A stretch of DNA of 64,000 bases from an uncultured Paracoccaceae bacterium. GTDB lineage: Bacteria > Pseudomonadota > Alphaproteobacteria > Rhodobacterales > Rhodobacteraceae. Location: contig CANKZJ010000005.1 in the NCBI GenBank assembly GCA_947488605.1, forward strand, positions 1 through 64,000. The letters run 5' to 3'. Position numbers and translations under genes: made by a program. Positions 9,601 through 17,246 of the stretch are shown piece after piece. Every line of letters starts with the position of its first letter. The stretch's first letter is position 1. The notes beneath the pieces are model-generated. The model did no database searches, had not been told where the DNA came from, and saw only the letters and a program-made list of their open reading frames with translations.

Positions 9601-12600
9601 CCACAGCAACGCTGTCTGGTCCGTCCGAGGCGGCTTCTGACGTCACTGGTTTGGCGGGCGATGTACCAACAGTTGTTGCGGGCAACCTCGACGAACTGAC
9701 AGGCACAACTGAAGAGATCCAAGTCGTCCTAGATGCCGGAAATGTCAGCGGTCTATCAGGTGTGACGGCAGTTGTTTCCGACACCACGGACGATGCCACA
9801 GATCTTAGCGATCTGCTGGGCAGCGAAGTGGATGCGGTTGACGCGTCGACAGTAACGACGCTGACTGGGACAGTGGCTGAGATTACGGCTGTGATGAACA
9901 ATGGTGCCATCACAAAGAACGACAATGTCGTTGCCGAACTGACCGGCACAACAGAAGACGCGGCGGGTTTGTCCACGCTCGCCGGCTTGGTCGCATCAGT
10001 CGATGCTTCTGCGGTCGAGACGCTGACAGGCGATGTCGCCGAAATTAACATCGTTCTGGAAGATACAAGCGTCACAGGTCTTGGTGATGTTGATGTGACG
10101 ATTGATGGTGATGACGTTTTGATCGATGCCGGATCGCTTCAGACTTTGGATGACAACACAGAAGGCACAGTCGACGCGGATGCGATCGATGGTATCAGCG
10201 GTAGCGCAAGCGACGTTGCCGCGATTTACAGCTCGGATGGTTTCTCGGAACTTGGCGATGATGATATTATTACGATCACAGGCACAACGGCTGACGCCGC
10301 TGACCTGAACACGATTGCGGATGCTCTGGATGCGGCTGGCAACATTGCCACTCTGGCACTGACAGAGATCACAGGCGATGCAGCGGATCTTGCGGCGCTT
10401 TATACCAACACAGAGGACTTCTCGGACCTTGGTGATGAGGCTGTTACCGTTACGTCAGACACAGCGGCGGCAGCAGATGTGAACACTGTGAACGGGGCCA
10501 CGACTGGTGTCGTCAATACGGTGGACAACGTAGAAACCTTTACCGGTGGCGTTTCTGATATCCAAGATTTGCAATCTGCGATTGCTGCATCAGAAGTAAC
10601 TGCAATTTCTGGCTATGATATTACGATCACTGATGACGCTGTTGATGCGGCTGAAATCACGGCTTTGAGCGGTATTGGTTCGGGTCGGACGACGGGTCAA
10701 ATCTCTGTCACTGCGGCAGAAGATATTACCGGAACCGAGGCGGAACTCCTCGCGTTTTATGAAGAGGTTGGTGATAACGTCATCCAGACCAGCCAGGATT
10801 ATGACTTGATGGTCGAGGCTGATGGTGGTGTGATCGAAGCCGCAAACATTGTGCTTTTTGATGGCTTTACTGCGGGCACAATCACCAGCGATGCCGTTAC
10901 AATTAACGGGAACCTCGAAGATCTAGCCGCGGTGTTCAATTCTGACCAAGTGATGCTTGCCGCTGACATAGACGTGAACTTCACGGTGGAAGTCGGCGTT
11001 ACACCCGATGACACTGCCAATCTTGATGCGGTCATTGCTGGCACGACAGGTACGATCAACGGTTCGCTTTTCGGTTCTGCTGCAAATCTGGCGACCATTG
11101 ACCCGATTGGTGACTTCGATGGCGTAAACATCATATTTGTGCTGAACGCTGGCGAGGCGGATGCTTCTGACATCAATGCCATTCAAGCGGTCAGTGGTAC
11201 TGGCGATATTGTTGGATCGGCTCTGACAGCAATCAACGGTGCGGCGGATGAAGTTGTCGCAGCGCTTGAGAGCTTGGACACGGATCCAGACCTCTTCAAC
11301 ACGGACCTTGGTGCGACGGTTGCAGAAGCCGCAGATATCCTCGCGATCGCTTTGGTAAATGGCGACGACCTGGGTGGTCCTGATGGCGTCATTGATGGGT
11401 CGCTGATCACAGCACTGAACGGCACCTACGAAGATATCAGGGATGCCAAGCTGGAATTGGGCGCAAACATCTCAGATAACTACACGATCACTGTAGAAGG
11501 TCCGATGACTGTCGCGGAATTCAACGAACTTGATGCTGACACAACCGGCATTATCACAGCGACGATCTCTGACGAAGACATGGCCACGTTGTTGATGATC
11601 ACCGATAACAACGACAACTCTGCGCTGACAATTACGGTCACGGATGCAAGTGTTGTTGCGACGCAGTTGACCACATTGGACGGTCAGACAACCGTTACGA
11701 TTGATGCAACGGCTGTGACAGATTTGTCAGGTTCTGTTGCGCAGATTAATGCGGTGCTGGATGCCGAGGGTATTTCAAACCCAACGACCATGACGGCAAC
11801 ACTTGTCGCTGGCACAGAGGACGCGACAGACCTGTCGGACCTTCTGGCACTGGACAATGTATCGGTCGTGAATGCGACCGCGGTCACTGTGCTGAACGGT
11901 ACTGCAACAGAAGTTCTTGCGATCTTGTCAGAGGCAAACATCACCGATCCAACCGCTGCGACAGTGACGCTTGATGCGGGTTCCGAAGCTGCTGCTGACT
12001 TGACCAGCCTGTTCAACGACACAAGCATTACGGCTGTGGATGCGTCTGCGGTGACTACGCTGACTGGGACAGTTGCCGAGATCAACGCTGTGTTGACCGA
12101 GGTAGGCATCGCAAACCCAACGACAATGACTGCGGTTATTAGTGCTGGGACTGAAGCTGCAGCTGATCTGACGAGGCTTCTTGCAGAAGGAAACGTCACA
12201 GGCGTTGACGCATCAGCAGTGACCACGCTGACTGGTTCAGTTGCGCAAATCAACGCAGTGCTGACCGAAGTTGGCATTACAAATCCAACAGAAACAGCGG
12301 TCACGGTTAGCGCAGGTACAGAGGCAGCGTCTAACCTGACGACGCTTCTTGCGGAAGACAATGTGACATCAGTTGACGCAAGTGCTGTGACAGAACTCAC
12401 GGGCACAGCAACGCAAGTGCTTGCGGTTTTGTCAGAAGGCAGCATCACGGACCCAACAGCCGCTACGGCGACCTTGGCCGCAGGAACGGAAGCTGCGTCT
12501 GATCTGACACTTTTGTTTGCGGACGGAGGCATCACGACTGTGGATGCCACATTGGTCACGGCGCTGACTGGTACGGTCACTGAGATCAACGCTGTTTTGG

Positions 12601-15215
12601 GCGAGGTGGGGATTACAGACCCAACGGCTATGACTGCCATCGTCAGTGAAGGCACAGAATCCGCCGCCGGACTTACCGCCTTGCTTACGGACGGTAGCGT
12701 CACGTTGGTGGAAGCATCTGCGGTCACGACACTCACTGGAACAGTAGCAGAGATCAACGCGGTCTTGGTCGAGGGTGACATCACCAACCCGGGCACGATG
12801 GCAGCGACGATCTCTGTTGGGACAGAAGCGGCGACTGATCTGACGGCCTTGCTGGGCGAGGGGAATGTATCGTCTGTTGATGCATCCGCCGTCACCAATT
12901 TGACTGGTACAGTTGCGGCGATCAATGCAGTCCTGACAGAAGAGGGTATCACAAACCCAACTGAGATGTCCGCGACGATAGCGGTTGGTACAGAGGCGGC
13001 AGCAGACCTGACCGCGCTGTTGGACCAAGACAACGTCAACGTAGTGAATGCCAATGCAGTGACGACACTGACCGGTACTTATGCTGAGATTGATGCGGTT
13101 TTGACCGAAGGTGATATCACGAACCCGGCAACCATGTCGGCGACGATTTCTGAAGGTGCGGAAGAAGCCGCTGATCTGACCGCGCTTCTTGCTCAAGGCA
13201 ACGTCACGTCTGTTGATGCGACGGCTGTCACAAGCCTGACCGGAACAGCGACTGAAGTGCTGGCGCTATTGGCCGAAGTGAACATTATTGACCCAACGAC
13301 AGCGACAGTCACCCTAGATGCCGGAACAGAGGCGGCAGCCAACCTGACGGCCCTACTTGCGGACGGAAGCATTACCTCCATTGATGCGTCTGCGGTGACT
13401 TCGTTGACTGGCACAGTCGCTGAAATCAATGCAGTGTTGACGGCGGGCGCTATCATGAACCCGACGACGATGACTGCGACGATCACTGTCGGAACAGAAG
13501 CAGCTGCTGATCTAACAGCACTGCTTGAGCAGGAAATTGTGACATCTGTCGACGCGACCGCGGTGACCACACTGACGGGTACATTTGCGCAGATCGATGC
13601 GGTCTTGACCGACGACGGTATTGGGAACCCGACAATGATGACGGCTACGATATCGGCTGGCACAGAAGCTGCGGCAAACCTTACCGCCCTTCTTGGTCAG
13701 ACGAATGTGACCGGGGTAGATGCGACTTTGGTGACCACGCTGACGGGTACCGTTGCCGAGATTGATGCGGTTCTGGACGAGGGGGGTATCATGAACCCCA
13801 CGACAATGACTGCGACGATCAGCGAAGGTACAGAAGCCGCTGCTGATCTGACCGCGCTTCTTGCCGAAGGGAACGTTACTTCCGTAGAGGCGTCAGCGGT
13901 TACGACATTGACTGGCACATACGCCGAGGTGGATGCGGTTCTTGTTGAAGGTGGCATCACAACTGATGATAACTACGACGCTGAACTTTCAGGGAACACT
14001 GCTGTTGCAGACGTAACGGCCCTGAATGCGGTGACGACGGGTGTTATCACGGCGACGATCACCGAGACGTTCATGGACGATTTGCTCGCGTTGAGTGACG
14101 GTAACGGCGTGAACGCCTTGACGATCACGGTCGCAACACCAGCATCTCTGGCAGCTGCCGACCTGAATACCCTAGACGCAACGACAAGTGTGTTGATCGA
14201 TGCGACAGCGGCAACGACAATTACCGGCGAAGCCGAAGATGTTGCGATAGCTGCTGCGTCAGAAGGTATTGATCTGAATGGCACCTACGACGTCACACTT
14301 GATGCGGGAACGGCAGATGCTGCTGATCTTGTGATCATAGACGGTGACACTACAGGTACAGTGGATGCCACAGCGATCACCGACATCACCGGTTCGGCGG
14401 CTGACGCTGCAGCGGTGATTGGTTCGGGCTCAACCGGTATTACGACAGCAAGCGATGTGAATGTTGTGTTGACCGGGGATGCGATTGTTGGTGATCTGAC
14501 GGACATCGGTGGTGCAACAACGGGTACTGTTCTTGCCGACTCAATCACGGATGAATTCAGTGCGATCCAATCGCTTGCCTCGACCGAGTCCGTCATCTTC
14601 CAGACCGCAACGGGTACCGTGACCGCGATCGGCAGTAACGGCGGTGAGACGATGAATATGGCAGCCGTCGGAACGACAGTGAACGACCTTGTGATCAACG
14701 GACTTGCAGGTGACGATTTCATCGTAGGATCTGCTGGTGATGATATTATCTCCGGCGGCGAAGCGACCCTGGCGCTTACAGACGTTGATACTTTGGACGG
14801 TGGTCTTGGGAACGATACATTTGTTGTCTCCGACATTGAGAACAACGGCCTTGATCGGTTCTTTAACTTCACAACCAGCACTGATGCTGCCGAGGTTGTT
14901 CAGGGTGCGGACACGCTTCAGTTCTCTTCAAGTGATCTGACAGATGTTGCAGGCTTCGTGTCCTATCAAGGGATTGACGGTATCTTCTTTGGTGACGGTT
15001 CCGTCGGCTTTACGCTTGCTGGTGAAACGCCATCGGCTGCGGGTGCGACGTTCATCTTTGACGATACTTCTGGTGAGCTAAGCTTTGATGCAGATGGTGA
15101 TGGTGGCAACGCTGCGCTGACGATCGGTACTTTTTATGGTGACGACGGCATCACGGCGATCACAGACTTTTCCGCTTCGGATCTGGAGATCCTCGGCGCG
15201 GTCTTGCCCGTCTGA
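6627..15215 (+). CDS. Giant acidic repeat adhesin, type I secreted, with RTX C terminus
   Basis: A 2862-residue protein, very rich in Asp, Thr, Ala and Val and almost free of Lys, Arg and Cys after residue 130. Residues 1-100 form a unique N-terminal module. Residues 102-130 look like an internal signal anchor: basic KKAAKKNKK, hydrophobic IMPLLLLPLA, then LAAC (121-124) and a glycine run. Then come many degenerate modules of roughly 100 residues (ITATITEGDLATL..., TSVVVDATAVTDLTG...), and residues 1703-2430 hold 13 exact-length 56-residue repeats. The C terminus has RTX-type calcium motifs (GLAGDDFIVGSAGDD, LDGGLGNDTF) and a type I secretion end domain. The exporter genes follow downstream. 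Layout resembles LapA/BapA-type biofilm adhesins; the ligand is unknown. Confidence 0.8.
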   Translation: MNDFKSNSTFFGYNGTDDAPIAIDAVAGTSSTTAYIVTGETLDVLPIKMHAANFEGEAAPSVRVAADDDALESYAAAADGGVEAIALPNTPAERARFIAEWAKKAAKKNKKGIMPLLLLPLAACGGGGGDSDTVVAISVAELNALDASTPGVIIETIAEGALSALVNLTNLNNNNELTITVTDTAAAATDLIIVDGATSLAIDATAVDSITGTAADVLAAILAPGIQTSTDYDVAISGDTTIATALLIEADTTGIITATITEDDLAALVTLVDGSGNNAFTITVAAGPADAGDLNTVDGITSVDVDAAAVTSVTGTLAELAALFDPASGVLLADDVAVSFDEVTVATAQDIADLNVVVEGTEGAVTGTMTGGAALLVGITANADTDADQALTLTVTDTATAAQAADIAAATSAPTVDFSAGGITDTLGNLVSTPGVVNPDVSDAVAKDADVNVSIAPAIDDASAQDVTDINALLAGTAGTVTATIDGDAEELSELTATAGDDGISALTIVVNDAATAAEGAAIADATDEATVDFSAAGIVDTLANLAPGGITADLDKVAAKDGDVAVEVTDDVLDGTDIANLNAVAFATDGIVSATLEDLLPNLALLDTAPTDAIDVTVTSTTNLAADLLVLDGKTSIAVDALAMDTIEGSAANIILVAQADGITVDADYDVNVTVGQATVAQHNTIDLVTSGVITAIITEGDLATLTTLTALNANSVLTITVTDTEALAADLTTVNGVTSVVVDATAVTDLTGGMDDVQSLFFSGGVDLSETVEVTITDVFVDAAEVNSLDAATSGTITITNSTDINGTAAEVEQAVTSDGVVTDDDYTVTLDAATASATDLLAIDGDTSGLINATAVTELTGSVADVDAVLAATGINMDASVPGNFDITIDDGQASIADLIDLDAATTGVITADVSDTSVAALLNLPDANGNNALSFSIADTSASAVDLTTLADLTSVPLDAASVTDITGSVAEISAALEDTGIANLSVTTATLSGPSEAASDVTGLAGDVPTVVAGNLDELTGTTEEIQVVLDAGNVSGLSGVTAVVSDTTDDATDLSDLLGSEVDAVDASTVTTLTGTVAEITAVMNNGAITKNDNVVAELTGTTEDAAGLSTLAGLVASVDASAVETLTGDVAEINIVLEDTSVTGLGDVDVTIDGDDVLIDAGSLQTLDDNTEGTVDADAIDGISGSASDVAAIYSSDGFSELGDDDIITITGTTADAADLNTIADALDAAGNIATLALTEITGDAADLAALYTNTEDFSDLGDEAVTVTSDTAAAADVNTVNGATTGVVNTVDNVETFTGGVSDIQDLQSAIAASEVTAISGYDITITDDAVDAAEITALSGIGSGRTTGQISVTAAEDITGTEAELLAFYEEVGDNVIQTSQDYDLMVEADGGVIEAANIVLFDGFTAGTITSDAVTINGNLEDLAAVFNSDQVMLAADIDVNFTVEVGVTPDDTANLDAVIAGTTGTINGSLFGSAANLATIDPIGDFDGVNIIFVLNAGEADASDINAIQAVSGTGDIVGSALTAINGAADEVVAALESLDTDPDLFNTDLGATVAEAADILAIALVNGDDLGGPDGVIDGSLITALNGTYEDIRDAKLELGANISDNYTITVEGPMTVAEFNELDADTTGIITATISDEDMATLLMITDNNDNSALTITVTDASVVATQLTTLDGQTTVTIDATAVTDLSGSVAQINAVLDAEGISNPTTMTATLVAGTEDATDLSDLLALDNVSVVNATAVTVLNGTATEVLAILSEANITDPTAATVTLDAGSEAAADLTSLFNDTSITAVDASAVTTLTGTVAEINAVLTEVGIANPTTMTAVISAGTEAAADLTRLLAEGNVTGVDASAVTTLTGSVAQINAVLTEVGITNPTETAVTVSAGTEAASNLTTLLAEDNVTSVDASAVTELTGTATQVLAVLSEGSITDPTAATATLAAGTEAASDLTLLFADGGITTVDATLVTALTGTVTEINAVLGEVGITDPTAMTAIVSEGTESAAGLTALLTDGSVTLVEASAVTTLTGTVAEINAVLVEGDITNPGTMAATISVGTEAATDLTALLGEGNVSSVDASAVTNLTGTVAAINAVLTEEGITNPTEMSATIAVGTEAAADLTALLDQDNVNVVNANAVTTLTGTYAEIDAVLTEGDITNPATMSATISEGAEEAADLTALLAQGNVTSVDATAVTSLTGTATEVLALLAEVNIIDPTTATVTLDAGTEAAANLTALLADGSITSIDASAVTSLTGTVAEINAVLTAGAIMNPTTMTATITVGTEAAADLTALLEQEIVTSVDATAVTTLTGTFAQIDAVLTDDGIGNPTMMTATISAGTEAAANLTALLGQTNVTGVDATLVTTLTGTVAEIDAVLDEGGIMNPTTMTATISEGTEAAADLTALLAEGNVTSVEASAVTTLTGTYAEVDAVLVEGGITTDDNYDAELSGNTAVADVTALNAVTTGVITATITETFMDDLLALSDGNGVNALTITVATPASLAAADLNTLDATTSVLIDATAATTITGEAEDVAIAAASEGIDLNGTYDVTLDAGTADAADLVIIDGDTTGTVDATAITDITGSAADAAAVIGSGSTGITTASDVNVVLTGDAIVGDLTDIGGATTGTVLADSITDEFSAIQSLASTESVIFQTATGTVTAIGSNGGETMNMAAVGTTVNDLVINGLAGDDFIVGSAGDDIISGGEATLALTDVDTLDGGLGNDTFVVSDIENNGLDRFFNFTTSTDAAEVVQGADTLQFSSSDLTDVAGFVSYQGIDGIFFGDGSVGFTLAGETPSAAGATFIFDDTSGELSFDADGDGGNAALTIGTFYGDDGITAITDFSASDLEILGAVLPV
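11733..13916 (+). repeat. 13 in-frame tandem repeats of 168 bp inside the adhesin
   Basis: Each unit is exactly 56 codons, begins like TVAEINAVL and ends like VDASAVTTLTG; the span of 2184 bases equals 13 x 168. A 14th diverged start follows. Units 2, 5 and 10 are a subtype beginning TATEVLA/TATQVLA with a TDPTAAT-like middle (IDPTTAT in unit 10), so the array probably grew by duplication of multi-unit blocks. DNA identity between units is moderate, showing old repeats under selection for length. Confidence 0.9.
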
Positions 15216-15244
15216 TCCTGACGCAATTGTTTTCGACAGATTAT

Positions 15245-15273
15245 AAAGAAGCGGCGGTCTCCGCCGCTTCTTT
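15245..15273 (+). terminator. Terminator after the adhesin gene
   Basis: Perfect stem AAAGAAGCGGCGG (15245-15257) with CCGCCGCTTCTTT (15261-15273), TCT loop. It has only a short T stretch, within the stem end. It separates the adhesin transcript from the secretion operon. Confidence 0.75.
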
Positions 15274-15390
15274 CACATTAGAGCCATGTTTGACGGCTAT
15301 TGATACGCCCACGCCGAAATTTGTTGGCCAGATGGCGCGCCCGCTTTATGCATGCGCCGATCATCACGCATTTGAAGAGGTGTTTTTGAA

Positions 15391-15621
15391 ATGACGCGGA
15401 GTTTTCAGATGGATGGCGTGGAATACGACGCCGAAATCCTGACGCCTGTTGGCAAAGACCTGTTAGACAGGCTCACTTTCGTGCAATCAAGGCTGCAAGA
15501 ACTGAATAATCAACATGCGACGCTGACCCGCGCCAAGAATGCCTATATTGATGACCTCAAGGCGGAAGTGGTGCAGAAGAAATCCGGCGTTGATTTTTCA
15601 ACGTTTTTTGATGCGGAGTAA
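15391..15621 (+). CDS. Small protein 1 of the adhesin-secretion operon (DUF6447-like)
   Basis: A 76-residue acidic protein, with no signal peptide or membrane segment. It pairs an N-terminal strand pattern (SFQMDGVEYDAEILTPVGK) with a helical, probably coiled-coil C-terminal half (FVQSRLQELNNQHATLTRAK). It is a clear paralogue of the next gene: both share a (F)xVDGxxYxxExLxxxG start, a central hydrophobic helix and an AxxxYxxxLKAE end. The pattern matches what I recall as DUF6447, seen beside type I secretion genes; this needs a profile search. GAGGTG precedes the ATG. First gene of a five-gene operon with the exporter, so a role in substrate handling is inferred. Confidence 0.65.
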   Translation: MTRSFQMDGVEYDAEILTPVGKDLLDRLTFVQSRLQELNNQHATLTRAKNAYIDDLKAEVVQKKSGVDFSTFFDAE

Positions 15622-15627
15622 GGCGAT

Positions 15628-15852
15628 ATGCCCAAATTCACAGTAGATGGCATTGACTACCACACTGAGGACCTCAGCGAGGAGGGCCGCGCACAGCTTG
15701 CGAACCTTCAGTTTCTTGAAGGGCAGATGTTGAAGCTACGTAAAGAAATAGCTGTCTTTGAGACTGCCAAAGCCACATACGTCAGAGGTCTAAAAGCCGA
15801 ACTTGAGAAAATTGATGCGACCGAGAACGCCGCTGGAGCCAAAGACGAATGA
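15628..15852 (+). CDS. Small protein 2 of the adhesin-secretion operon (paralogue of small protein 1)
   Basis: 74 residues: FTVDGIDYHTEDLSEEGRA, then a helix (FLEGQMLKLRKEIAVFETAKA) and a Glu/Lys-rich tail. It begins six bases after the preceding gene and its stop overlaps the next start (ATGA at 15849-15852), so the pair is translationally tied to the outer-membrane component. Cytoplasmic by composition. Two tandem copies suggest they form a heterodimer or serve different steps of export. Function unknown. Confidence 0.65.
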   Translation: MPKFTVDGIDYHTEDLSEEGRAQLANLQFLEGQMLKLRKEIAVFETAKATYVRGLKAELEKIDATENAAGAKDE

Positions 15853-17204
15853 ATAAGTCGATCATCCGATCTTTTGCGATAGGCGGTTTTGCCCTGTTCG
15901 TTGGCTGTACAGGTGACACCATGTCGGCGACGGATATGGAGGCTTCAATCGGTACGCGACTTGCGCTAGGGCCGGACGCCGCGTTAGCCGCACCAGGTCG
16001 CAGCGACGTGATCCTGTCCCAAGGCTTTGCGGTGGCATTGCGCACGGCAGTTTTGGCGAATGACGGCTATTTGGCAGCACAGGCATTCGAGCAAGAAGCC
16101 TTTGCCAATGTGGATGTGGCACAAAGCGTGCGGCGTCCTCAGTTCAGTGCCAGCGGAACATTAGGTGCGATGCGCGAAGGCGATCCTATAGACGAGACAA
16201 CAACAGGCCTCGCGACAGATTTATCTGTGTCACAGGTCCTTTATGATGGTGGCGCATCGCGCGAAGCGATCAATCGTGCCACTGCGACGGCTTTGGCAGC
16301 ACAGGCCGGGCGGCTAGACCGCGGCAACCTGATTGCGCTCGAGGCCGCGCGCGCGTGGGTTGATTTATGGTTAGCGTCCAATCGGCTTGCATTGCTGCGC
16401 AGCCGAACCGGCAGTTTGGGCGAATTGATGGATCAAATGGACCGTATGGCGGCGAATGGTTTGATTGACCGCGCATCTGTCGAGAACGCCAAACGTCAGG
16501 TTCTGGATATCCAATTGGAACAAAATAGCCTTGAAGCCAGCCAAGCTGACGCGCGTGTGCGGTTTTCACAGTTCTTTCAATCGGCGCGAAGTGAGGTTGG
16601 CGCACCGGCGCAGCTTCTGAGCAATGAGGCTATCAGGGCGCGTAGTGCGGATTGGAAGACAGCACCAGCATTGCAGCGCGCGGCGGCGGAATTGATCGCG
16701 GCCCAACGCGCCGAGCAAGAGGCGCGTTCGGCATTTCGGCCAACAGTCAGTTTGCGCGCTGGTGTGACTTCACCGATGGATGAAGACGATACGACCGATC
16801 TGAACGGTGGTGTCTTTGTCCAATACGTGTTTGCAGACGGTGGCCGTAGAAAGGCCCTTCTGGAAGCAGCAACCAAGCGTGTAGCCGCGTTGGAGGCTGG
16901 TTTGACCTCTGGACAACTTGCGACCGAAGCGGAAATCAGCACCAGTCTTGCGCGGCTTGCGGCTCTTGACCAATCGATGACGCTATTGAACCAAAAGATA
17001 CGCCTATCATCATCCGAGGCCGATATCGCCCGGTCACAAATCACGACTGGGCAAGCAAACCTGCGCCAGTTAATCTCGGCCGAGATTGAGAGCTACCGCG
17101 CGCTTGATGACCGCCGCCAGTTACAGGGTGAACAGTACCTGTTGCAGCTGACGATTGCGGCAAGATCCGGCTACTTAAGCGAAGTGATTGGGCTTGAGCC
17201 ATAG
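15849..17204 (+). CDS. TolC-family outer-membrane channel of the type I secretion system
   Basis: 451 residues. The N-terminal signal peptide FAIGGFALFVGC ends in a lipobox (Cys at residue 20), so the protein is probably a lipoprotein, as in the OprM/CusC branch. The body has the duplicated helical-barrel pattern: VALRTAVLANDGYLAAQAFEQ near residue 60, SVSQVLYDGGASREAINRA near residue 125, a mid-protein repeat near residue 270 and FVQYVFADGGRRKALLEAA near residue 320, the two QxLYDGG/YxFADGG turns typical of TolC. It would form the periplasm-spanning exit duct for the adhesin together with the ABC and HlyD genes that follow. Confidence 0.88.
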   Translation: MNKSIIRSFAIGGFALFVGCTGDTMSATDMEASIGTRLALGPDAALAAPGRSDVILSQGFAVALRTAVLANDGYLAAQAFEQEAFANVDVAQSVRRPQFSASGTLGAMREGDPIDETTTGLATDLSVSQVLYDGGASREAINRATATALAAQAGRLDRGNLIALEAARAWVDLWLASNRLALLRSRTGSLGELMDQMDRMAANGLIDRASVENAKRQVLDIQLEQNSLEASQADARVRFSQFFQSARSEVGAPAQLLSNEAIRARSADWKTAPALQRAAAELIAAQRAEQEARSAFRPTVSLRAGVTSPMDEDDTTDLNGGVFVQYVFADGGRRKALLEAATKRVAALEAGLTSGQLATEAEISTSLARLAALDQSMTLLNQKIRLSSSEADIARSQITTGQANLRQLISAEIESYRALDDRRQLQGEQYLLQLTIAARSGYLSEVIGLEP

Positions 17205-17246
17205 TGAAACGCACAACGCCTTAATCTATTGTGCGTAAGGAAAAGT

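Noticed and set aside
11733..13916. Regular repeats suggesting a CRISPR array
   Set aside because: Period is 168 bp, in frame, inside a long ORF, without unique spacers of 30-40 bases and without cas genes.
6845..14881. Many long antisense frames inside the adhesin gene
   Set aside because: They mirror the repeats (Val/Ser/Thr-rich reverse reading of Asp/Ala/Thr codons), have no start signals or family motifs, and lie opposite a clear coding sequence.
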